Of a stretch of 64,000 nucleotides of DNA, positions 46,280 through 56,764 are shown piece by piece; within the stretch, counting starts at the first letter, position 1; the number at the start of each line of letters is the position of its first letter. Source of the stretch: Whitmania pigra (lineage: Eukaryota; Annelida; Clitellata; Hirudinida; Haemopidae). The stretch covers positions 124,001 to 188,000 of the forward strand of contig JAJTWR010000311.1 of NCBI GenBank assembly GCA_021613335.1. The letters are read 5' to 3'. The notes under the pieces are model-generated. The model did not search any database and was not told the DNA's origin. It saw only the letters and a list, made by a program, of their open reading frames with translations. Position numbers and translations under genes: made by a program.

Positions 46280-46824
46280 AAGAAGTGCCTTCACATCACA
46301 TCCGGATGCCTAAGGCACTTAAAAAAATCGGCTAAATACAAACTTTATGCCGTTAACATCAGGGCTACTGCGATTAAGTAGTTGTTGCAATTTTGTTGAG
46401 CATGAAACACCTAAGAATAGCATTGTATAAAATTGCTTTTATTTAATTAATTAATTCTGGATCCGCGTCGAAAAGGCATCCTTTTTGTAAGCGCTTTGTG
46501 TCGGTAAAGTTACCATATTAAAAATAAATAGAATTGAAAATAAACTCAATAGTGACTTGTCTTACAGGTTCATCCCTCGTTCTCCAAGTACTTAAAGCCA
46601 ATGAGGGGTTCTAAACTCTGTTGACTCAAAAGAACACTGCGAGATTCGCTAAAGAATTATTTGTTTCAACGAAAGACATTTTAGCTTTTTAATTTTCATT
46701 TGCAACATTTGTATAAAATATAATTACAAATTAACTTTGGGCACAAATCCGCAATTGAAAGCACATAGCGTCGTCGTGACGGGTGCCATGGTAGGAATGT
46801 TGTTCTTTAAAATGATTCTCCTGT

Positions 46825-47594
46825 CACATGTCGTCCCATTCCAGTTCTGTGGCTTCTGCATCTTCATCTTGTGACTTTTCGCTGGCACCGTCTTGAGGCA
46901 ATAAATTTTCCTTAAAGTAGTGAATGTTTTGTTTGAGCAAAAAAATATGAATGTCAGATGAATTCAAATAAACGAAACTAAGCTTGCTGTTGACTCAGAA
47001 AAACGACTAAAAGCTCATACTTTCACATCTTAATTTTTGCTTTTGGTCTGACTAATGTCGTCGCGCTAAGTGATATCATAATGTGTTTGTCTTTAGGAGA
47101 TCCTTCAGAGCGAATTGTTTTGCTGCGCTTTTTCGTTGTTTTGCAATGCCTGGTTTGCTTATCACAAATAACTGATTCTGTTGGTGCTGAGATAATTTAA
47201 TTAACTCAAACAAATTAAGGTAAAGGCAAGGCGTTTGATTGGTCATTATTTTGGATGGTTCAAGAAGTAGATTAAAATGAATCACTTATTAGCTATTCCA
47301 AAATCTAAGTTTCTAAACATGCGGGTTGATTAGGTTGTTTTGTTAGACTTTGTAGCTTGAACAATTTTAGCTCACCGTGATACTGTCCAACGGATTGATG
47401 GTGATGTTCATTTCGGAATTATCCCATTCCATATCAAGAGCGCACTTCTCTTTCGAGTCTTTTGGTGGATCCGATTGTCCATTAGTTTGCAGTCGCCTCC
47501 TCACTCCGAGCACAACCGCGAAGATCAACACTCCGCCAGCGAATCCCACTCCTGCGGCAAGAGCTGCTGCTGCATATTTGGGAACGAACAATTC
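46825..47594 (-). CDS. CLSTN1: Calsyntenin carboxy-terminal exons (transmembrane and cytoplasmic tail)
   Basis: Calsyntenins are type I cadherin-family membrane proteins whose tails bind kinesin light chain. Two exons join in phase 0: 47376-47594 and 46825-46910. The first encodes a transmembrane helix (ALAAGVGFAGGVLIFAVVLG) then RRRL, followed by the first kinesin-binding W-acidic motif LDMEWDNSEMNITINPLD. The second carries an acidic stretch and ends ATELEWDDM, the second motif. Both match the paired tryptophan-acidic motifs of the calsyntenin tail. The cadherin and LamG exons expected upstream (higher coordinates) are not visible between 47595 and 49777, so the rest either lies beyond a very long intron or is absent. 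Which calsyntenin paralogue this is cannot be told. Confidence 0.75.
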
Positions 47595-49777
47595 CTTTAT
47601 TAGCGATTCTATCGTTTATTTCATTAGCTAAATCGATGATACACTACTAATGAGAATAACATTGATAATGATTAATACGTTAAATGAAGAGTCTAACGTA
47701 GCATTGTGTAAGACATGAGTTACAACAATGCAGCTTTGGTTAGTTGTTGCAATTGTACAATCAGTCGAAAGGTCTGGTGTTTGAATGCTAACATTTTTCA
47801 ACAAATTAGGAAATTGACTGATTGCAAATATCTTTGACTTGACAATAACAGCCTTGTGATAAATTCATGCATAACCGCTTGGTCACTCCCTAATACTGTT
47901 TATACTTTCATCCAATCCACAAACTTCTACGCCAACAGAATCAGCTCAGGAATCCAGGAATTCGATATCAGTAGTTCCTGGGCCTCATTGCTTGATGCTG
48001 AGCAGGATGCCTGTTATGCTGTTGTTTTTGTTGTTTGATTTATTTTCTGCTTTATTTTATACGCGTTATATCTTTAAATATGTCGAGGATGTTTTGAAAT
48101 AGTACGTATTTTGGGGCATTGTCTCGTGGTGGCTGAGACGGTCATCTCCTAATATTAATATAATATTAAAGATGCAAAAATGCAAAGTTCCGAATATCTT
48201 TGTTGTATTTTAAGTAAGTAAAGCCTTCAAATGGATTTCGGTCCATATGCGACGTGAATGCTACAATCCGCAACCTTTAATAATTGATGAAGCAGTTAAA
48301 AAAAGTTAAAAAGATCACTTATTAATAATTTCTCTAATGACTTAATTCATTTATTTCATTTATTATAATTTAGTTTTTCTTGGAAACGTTTAAAGCATCG
48401 CATTAAAGCAGGCAACATCTTGTGAGCAATAGGCTGATTTAACTGGAAAACAAATAATGTGTAAAAATTGTCTCAAATACTTATTCAATATAAACTCTAT
48501 CAGTTTACTAATTACTATTTGATTAATTTAAAGGCTTGTTAGAATGGCATCTAAGCAGCTAAATATATTATCACATGATTATTTCTCCCTCGCTGTTTAC
48601 TCAGCCTCCCCAAAATGAGTAATTTACTCAGCGGGAAACGCATTGGCAAGACGTTTTCAGACGAGAAACGATTAAAAATGAATAAACTAATTACGTCATA
48701 TTAATTGAAAATTAAACTTTAAAATGTAACTAAGCAAACTGCGGCATCGACTAGTAATGTAATTCCCTGATTCGTGATTTGTGATGAATAAGCACAAGAC
48801 ACAAATAAAAATAATAAAAAAGAATCCAACTTAGGATAATGTCTCAAATGCTCACCAGTTAAAACGGATATCATTGTTGACGACAAGTATAATCCTTCTT
48901 TGAAAGTTATCAGCAGCGAGTCATGTGAAGGAGAATATCTGCATGTGTTATCAGCCAGCTATAATTAGAAACACTTCACCTACATTCACGTTTGTGCCCA
49001 CAGAAGATTTGGATTCGAGTAAATCGCGAGCGAAATGTCTGTTAACTCAACCAGAATGCAACTTAACTGAGAATCAGATATTATTTGACCTGTCGAATAA
49101 ATTTTGGGGAATGCACATTGATGGACAATGTTTCCAGCTGTTTGTGGAATATTGAACTTTATTGAACATTAAAATATTAAATTTGTGGGTTTTTTATACA
49201 AATCTTAAGAACACTAAATTTTTTACGTTGAAATATAAAATGCTAGAAAGACATTGCAGTCTTCAGAAACCTGTTAATTCTATCTCCCCCTGTTGCTGCC
49301 CTTCCCGCAAAAAAGCTCTTTGTAACTTTTTGTTATTGAATCCTTATTTGTGGCGTTTATGATTTTAATTTTTGTTACGTTATTTAATACTTTTTTTAAT
49401 TTTATTATAATTCATTCCTACAAAAATATGTAAATATTTACGATTATTACTTTCTATAAATAATGGTTAACTATTATTCATATTTTCATGGAGTTGTTGT
49501 GGATCAGAACTTCCCGTTATCCAGCAATAAAATAATGGTGTCATTTCTTCTGCAAACCCTTATATTGATAATAGTAATTCTCTACTATATTTTTATTTAA
49601 TTAATTATATGATTATTACGTCCTTATCTGTACATTGTAATATTGCTTACGATTCAACATACTATTCTAGATAATACATTTATTTGATTATTACGTGTCA
49701 TCTACTGTTTCTTTCGTCCACAGAAGTACTTTTAATTAATAACAACTTATTTTCATTTTTCAAAATACCAAAGGCAT
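47595..49777. other. No supported exon; intron or intergenic sequence
   Basis: I searched the minus strand here for calsyntenin ectodomain exons and found none. The plus-strand frame 48925-49155 (76 codons, PTFTFVPTEDLDSS, ECNLTENQ) looks somewhat protein-like but has no family match and no splice partner. The rest is AT-rich. Confidence 0.45.
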
Positions 49778-52700
49778 TTAATGATTTTCTTCATCAATAG
49801 AGTAAATAGCTGATCCACCGGGCACTTTCACCGTTCCCTCTCCCTCTCGAAAGTCCTGCCGCAGACTAGCTGATCTCTTATCAGGCCTTTCTGCTTGGGC
49901 CTCATTATTATATACCTCCACAACAGCAGAAACATTCGTCAAATTGATTTTTTTAACACTCACATCCACAGGGCCTGGGTTTTTAATTCGAAATTTAGTT
50001 GCAATATCGGATGTCGGACATTCAGCAGCATCACTAGGTTTTACATCACCAGAAAACCTGCGGAAAATTCATGGTGTCCCCACTTAAGACTTTAATCATA
50101 AACCATAAGTTTATTGGTGATGGCCAACAAATCTGACAAAAAAGGTTTTCAGACTTGTCGGTGGAGACTTACCTGTTTCTGTTGTTCAAGAAGCTGAAGT
50201 GATAAACAAAAACATAAAATATAAGTAATAAGATTTTGGATCACCCCAAAAATGCCATTTGTATCCCGAGCGACGCTACCAGCGACATCTCTAATTGAAT
50301 GTTCAGTTTCGTCAACGATTTTCTAGCTAAAGCGATAGCATCAGGTTTTGTTATTGTGTATGTTTTTATTGTTGTTGTTGTAAATTCAGTAATCTTTTAA
50401 TAATAAATGATATTTCGACTCTAGCCTCTTGTTCACTTTCTTAGCTTATTTATGTTTTGCACAGCCTATGCAAATAAATTAGCAGAGTATTATGAGGAAC
50501 TCAATATTTAAGATATTTGCAACAGCTAATAACATTTTCTGTGATTTGGCTTATCAAGATAAATGTAAGTAGAAGCCAAAAATTTACGTTTAAACATTTA
50601 ATATAATCATTACTAAAAATTAAATAACATTAATTAAAACAAATAAATTTTAAATACTAATAGGTCTGAAACTGTAACATCTTTGCTTTTACTGTATCAC
50701 AACATCGCAGCGTGCTTTTTTTAACGGACTAAACCAATTAACGATGGGCGATATCGATGCGAAATTGAAAGTTAAATTTGTTGCCCGACAAGCGAAGTAA
50801 TATATTTCATAATGTTACATTTTTTAATGCATTCTGAATGTTACGATTATTTTGATCATTTTTTGAAAACCCCAAAGGATGATTAGCTAAGTTCCCCATC
50901 CTTGACTGCACCTTATTCTTGATGAAATACTGAAATTACATGAAAATAAGTTTTATTGCAGATACGTGGTTCCAGATGTTGAAACTCTGGTAACTAGTCA
51001 ATGTACCTCTGAGGAATTAAAGACTCTTGTAAATAAATTGCTCAATCCAGGTATCTTCTTAATTTAAAATTAAGAATTAATTATTGATATTTTGTTGGAA
51101 AAGTTTTATTACATTATTATAATTTTAAAGTTTATTTTGATTGAAAAATCAAATAAATATTTGACATCATGTACATATGTCTAATATTTAGTGACAGTAA
51201 GTATAAGTTTGACATTTTTGTCCATTGACTCAGTCTTGTGTTTATTGATTGTAGAATTTGATGCACAATTCATTTCATCGATTTGCTTGTTAATAGACAT
51301 TTTGATTCACAGATGCATTGCCAGAGAAATTTATCGAGTTTGAATTCTTTGTTTTGGATGATATTTTGAATAGCTCATTGGAAAAACATCTTGAACAAAG
51401 GAATATTCAGGTTAGTTATACCTTATTAAATAAACTATCCTAATTCTACTTAAAAAGTGATGCTTAACTTTTTTAAATTGCATTGATGATTGAAAATGTT
51501 AATGATGTTCCAGAAAGATGACAATATTGTAATAGAATATTATGAGAAGTTACCTGCTCCAAGTGTTGGTGAATTGTTGTTACATGAGGATTGGGTGGCA
51601 TCTGTGAGAGCCCTTAATCAGGATTTGTGAGTGTTCTAAAATTAAATGATAATTTTGTTTCATATTTTCATTCATAAAATGTGTCGATGCCAGGATCTTG
51701 TCTGGATGCTATGACGGTTCAGTGCAGTTGTGGAGTTCAAGTGGAAAACTTTTGAAAGTTTTTGCAGCTCACTCACATGCTGTGAAAGCTGTTGCATGGC
51801 TAGATTGTTAGTGTTTCATTTTAATGTTGAATGATTCATTAACTTTTTAACCTTTTATCTGGTGACTCATGCTGTTCTTGTTTTCATATTTGTAAAGAAA
51901 TATTTCTGATTATTAATAATATTAATTATTTATTTTTAGCTATAAATGATGAAAAAAGATTCATCTCGGCATCTGACGATGGGACTTGCAAGATTTGGTC
52001 GTGGCTTATACCGGATAAAGAGCTGTTGAATTATCAGGGAGGCAAAGACAACAAGCAGGAACTTGGAGAAATTAAAGTTATTGAAACATGTCCAATGCCC
52101 AAGATAAAAAACAAATTAAAAAATTACTCAATGCCAAGGAATGTGCAAACAGTTTCTGCAAGTCCTAATAAGACATTTGTAAGTAGTTAGTTTTTGTGAC
52201 TTGTTGTAAGACATCTGCTAAACTTGACGCATGTCCACAGTTTGCATCAGGAAGTTTTGATGGCATCGTCAACATTTGGTCGACAGGTAATTTTCAATGC
52301 CTAAAATAACATATTAATATTAATAATAATAATAACATATCACTTGATAAATGAATTTGAAAGATAAATCAAGCCACGCAATGATGGAAGTTGGAGAAGA
52401 AAAAAGAGGAAAAAAGAAGAGGAAGGTTGAGTTGGAGGAGGAAAAAGTGGGTTGAAAACTTGTTTAACTTGCTGGATGACTTTCTGCTGTTGATCGACCA
52501 TTTTATATTTTTTTAATTACAATTTGTCATTCGAACATGCAAGTTTATATGCTTGAGTTCTTGTCATAACATATAATGCATGTAGCTTACATAATTGCAA
52601 GTATTCTCAGTTAGGTGTCATACAAATGGCTAAAGACATCGATTGAGTTTTAATTGATAAATAAATTTCAAACTCATCACTTCTCAATGGTTGTCGAACA

Positions 52701-55700
52701 ATAGCTTCCAGTTCAGTCCATGGATGGGAAGGATGCACATACAAATCAGGTGTCAAAGGTCGAATGGACAGATAATGACAAGATATGCAGTTCTTCGTTT
52801 GACCACACCATTAAATTCTGGGACATCCGCACAGGTCAAATGGAATCGTCAATCGTCAGTAAACCTTATTTCTCAAAGCCTTTACATTCAAGTGAATAAC
52901 TTAATGCTCCATTTTGTTTAGGCTGGTAGTAAGATATTTTTAGACCATTCTTACTCTCCTCTCAATGGAACAATCCTCACTGGTTCTGTGGACAGGCACA
53001 TCAGACTTTATGACCCAAGGATCAAAAGTGGGTTTTACATCTAGTGGCACCTCACTTGTAAAGCATTTTGTATTTAATTTGTAGCGGGCTCAATGGTCAA
53101 TTGTACATTTACATCTCACACCGGATGGGTGAGCTGTGTGAATTGGAGTCCTGATGTGGATCATTTATTCATCTCTGGATCTTATGATTCTGTAGCAAAG
53201 TTATGGGATACAAGAAGGTGATAAAAAATTGTTGAAATTTAGATTTGGCATTTTTTAAGATTTAACATTTAATATGTTTAACATTTTAGGCCCAAGGCTC
53301 CTCTGTTTGACATGAGAGGACATGATGACAAAATCCTATGCTGTGATTGGTCGACACCTTCCCTAATGATAAGCGGTGGAGCCGACAATCAGTTGCAAAT
53401 TTTTAATAAACATGAAAATGTTTAGTTATGGATCTGGTCGCCGTTGATATGTGTTTGAACGCACATAAGCAAATGTGTCAGATGAGCAAGGTTGGATATT
53501 TGCAGCGCCCGCTAATTTGGTAAACAATTAGCATCAAAATTATTCATAGATAAGAAAAATGGGTTTAAGGTTCGCTTTTGCGCTATCTTATGTGGAGCTA
53601 AGCGCAAATAAATCTGGGGATCCTTCGTTATCAAGACATTAACCACCTCGAAGGCACTAGCGCAATATTGCAATAGAATCAAAATCGGAACATTAGCTAC
53701 GGGGAAAATGGCAAATCTGTCAGATGCAGCGATGTTTTATCGTGATGAGAAATTATAATATGAGTGACATTTGGGAAGCAAAAAATCTTGCCCTTGATAA
53801 GGGCCAATATAGTTACATGAGCTATCAATATTCATTAGTATAGAAAAAAATGATCAAGTCTAAGGCGTTTGAAAGGTAACTGAGAAATTTGTTATAAAAT
53901 GGTCTTGCATTTATCAAGCCTATTTTGTCGAAAATTGTATTTCTAATTATTTGATAACTAGACAAATGATGTCACTTTATAAAACGCCTTGTCAGCAACT
54001 AGGGATGACGTTTTTCTCTGAAGTATTTCATAAGCATAGAAAAAAAGATTGTAAGTAGGACAAGAAGGAAATCAATACGCGAGTGAGCTTCGGACAGCTA
54101 CACCTCACCTCAGGGCCGCAAACTGAATATTCGATTTCTAGTCTAAGTTAATGTAGGTGCTCGTCTCGAAATCTTTTTAAAGTTGAGCAAATATAATGCA
54201 ACTACAATCAGTATTCTATTTGCGCCCGAGGCGACAAATGAGAAATAACTTAATGGATAAATATTAAGTGTAACAACAAAAGGGAATGACGCATTGTTCC
54301 CAGATACAAAAGGTATTATGCACGTAGCAAGGATTTTCTAAGGATGGGCTTCGTTTTGGAACAGCATCACGGCTGTAGATCGAATGATTTACGAACCACA
54401 GCGCAAAAACAAATTCTCGCGTCGACTTTTGCACCTCGATTAGCAGGCTCTTTTGAATTTATTCGATTAAAGTCCGCTGCAAAACCGACTTTAATGTTTT
54501 GTGACTATAGGTATTTCGAACCCTGATCCCAACACTAAAAACAAGCTCTGCATAACGTCACTCGGACGTCAACTCTGTTCATTCGTCAACCCCAGAACTC
54601 TCAATTACATTATTCCCTTTCTTCTCGACAGCCCAAACTATAAATCCTCACATCTGCAAAATCAGATACCCAAAAAGAGTTTTTTTCCATCACTCCCTGA
54701 GTGATAGAGCCCCAACAATGGAAAATAATAAATTTGTTCATTGATATTCTCCGCAACAAACTTTAGGCACAAATTTGCTCTTCCAACTCAGACAAGTAAT
54801 GATTCATGGTTTGGTAAGCTAGAAAGAACACTGAACTTTACTTAGGTGGAAAACTAAACGAGCAAGCAAAAATAATTGCTTCAAAAATCAATATGAGTTT
54901 GATCAAAAATCTAGCACACATGTGACCAAGTATACAGTTCACACTTTTCTCTGCCTCAACTCTTCTGCTGCCCTATCATTGTTTGACGTTCTACAACAAA
55001 AAACAAAACATTGCAACAACATATATCTAGTTAAACATGGAAGGAAAACTCACAGCTGATCGGCTTCCTCTTTCTGTTGTTCATCATGGGCACGTTTGCT
55101 TCTACGTTTCTCGTAAATAAAAATGATGGCACACAGGATGATGACTTCGACACAGATACCAAAGAACGGCCACAGAGCTGCATACTGGTCTGTTTATTTC
55201 ATGGCTATAAATTAGTAACAATTCTGATTATGATAAATTCACTTTTAAAAAATACCTTTCACGTTGACTTTCACTCTAACAGTGAAATTTCCATTGGCGT
55301 TGGAAGCACGACACGTGTATTCTCCAGAGTCATCATAATCAACATTGTTGATCCTCAGGGAACCATTAATGAGATCATTACTATCCTTCAATGTGATCCT
55401 GGAGTTTGACATGTTAAGTACTTCATCATTCTTCATCCATGTCACCACTGGTTGTGGATTTCCATATCCTTTGCAGTCGTAAACAAATGTTTCACCAAAA
55501 ATGGCATTCTTCTCGAGCTTGTTTTCGGGGTCCGGAATTGGGATGGCTAAGTAAATACGCAGTCAAATGACTACCTCATAAAATCATTGGGGAAATTTGA
55601 AATTTATAAAGCTTACTGAGAATTTCATAAGAATCTCCAGACTCTTCATTTGTTAGACATTTATATGTTCCAATGGTGGCTTTATCTACATTCAAAATTA

Positions 55701-56274
55701 ACAGAAAACACTGAAACAAATTGCCCGAGCAAACAGAACATTACAATTTGAAATAAAAAAATTGTAACGCTCCACAAATCTGGACGCTAATTACGTGTTC
55801 AGCAAAATTGTTTATCAAAATTCTATGAGAATATTTCTGGCTCACCAACAACAAAAGTTAATGAGTTTCCTTTTACAGTGTAAATCTTCTGAGATCCAAT
55901 GCTTTCATTATTTTTCAACCATTGTGCATGTTCACCCAGAGAACAATTTAACGTTAAAGACGAACCCTTCTCATAAACTTTGGAATGGTTTACTGCAACC
56001 GTTAAACCTGGACACCATAACTTGGGTATTAGTAACAAAAATAGAAGGTCATGTTATAAGTGAAAATTCGACGATCTATTAGAGAAAACGTAAAATTAAA
56101 ACGTTTCACAGATAAGAAATTAACTCGGTACAACACGTTGGCCACGCTGTGTAAGACACAGTTATAGTCTCAGTTAATATTCCATCTTTCCAAGAAAGGC
56201 CGACAAGAAGAAAAAATAAACTCACCGAAAGTGCTCAATAGGCACAGAACAATCGCCTTTCCCATGACCATCAT
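49778..56274 (-). CDS. BSG: Basigin/neuroplastin-like immunoglobulin membrane protein
   Basis: Two-Ig type I membrane glycoprotein; family members chaperone monocarboxylate transporters and act in adhesion. Exons: 56226-56274 (signal peptide, MMVMGKAIVLCLLSTF), about 55847-56004 (Ig1 first half, LTLNCSLGEHAQWLKNN), about 55619-55690 (IGTYKCLTNEES), about 55255-55545 (Ig2, ETFVYDCKGYGNPQPVVTWM, DSGEYTCRASNANG) and 55060-55191. The last holds the family transmembrane signature ALWPFFGICVEVIILCAIIF with its buried glutamate, then IYEKRR. A 21-base micro-exon (50173-50193, LLEQQKQ) and a terminal exon (49778 to about 50057) add a tail of about 100 residues ending SAIYSIDEENH. The join of the last two exons does not close in frame as I drew it, so one small exon may be missing. 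The intron of about 4.9 kb contains WDR12. Confidence 0.88.
50744..53425 (+). CDS. WDR12: WDR12/Ytm1 ribosome biogenesis protein
   Basis: Member of the PeBoW complex (PES1-BOP1-WDR12) required for 27S/32S pre-rRNA processing and 60S maturation in the nucleolus. The ATG at 50744 begins MGDIDAKLKVKFVARQAK. Later exons start near 50962 (YVVPDVETLVTSQCTSEELK), 51314 (ALPEKFIEFEFFV), 51515, 51696, 51940, 52242, 52364, 52708, 52922, 53086 and 53290. The first part is the NLE (ubiquitin-like) domain. WD blades include LSGCYDGSVQLWSSSGK, FISASDDGTCKIWSW, SSSFDHTIKFWDIRTG, TGSVDRHIRLYDPR, SGSYDSVAKLWDTRRP and the last, SGGADNQLQIFNKHENV. A lysine-rich insert (EKRGKKKRKVELEEEK) could be a nuclear signal. 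The gene lies wholly within a basigin intron, on the opposite strand. Confidence 0.95.
53426..55059. other. Remainder of the basigin intron, no gene recognised
   Basis: After WDR12, this 1.6 kb has patches of less AT-rich sequence (53480-54130, 54300-54700). Open frames such as 54344-54526 and 54501-54704 have no family match. It may contain an old interspersed element, but I cannot define its ends. Confidence 0.4.
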
Positions 56275-56764
56275 TTTGGCTCTCACTGCAATCCGATAAT
56301 ATCCGCCGATGCGTCTCAAAATATAGGACTCAAGAGGCTATTTCGCACGTGACGGAATTGATTAATGATGAATTAATTAATTTAGAATAAAGTAATGTTA
56401 ATTTTTGTAAATTTAAAATACAAATGTAAATACATAATGACGTTTTTGGTGAGAAAATTATATTTTGCAATTCAAAGTAAAATTACGCATAATATAACTA
56501 TTTTAACAATTTAAATTAATATTTTGCTATAAAAAGTGATTAAAAAAATTAGAGTGATAAAAGTGAACTTAGGTTTTCATTGTTTTCATGTTTTTTTTAT
56601 TAGGATCAGCGGTTACAGCTTGTGAAATAGTCTACAGATTGGCTGTTGATATATTTGGAGTTATTGATGTTATTTACGAATGTATTTTTCTAATAAAAAC
56701 TTGATTTTATGTGACTACTGATTTTGTTTTTGATCATTTTTGAACAAATTTTGCCAACAACATT
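56275..56764. promoter_or_regulatory. Compact divergent promoter of basigin-like gene and EXOC4
   Basis: 490 bases separate the two start codons, which point away from each other. The side next to basigin (56290-56340) is less AT-rich, and the rest is strongly AT-rich. No clear core element is visible. Confidence 0.45.

Noticed and set aside
48925..49155. Plus-strand 76-codon frame as a gene
   Set aside because: No homology recognised, no splice partners and no promoter or poly-A context beyond chance.
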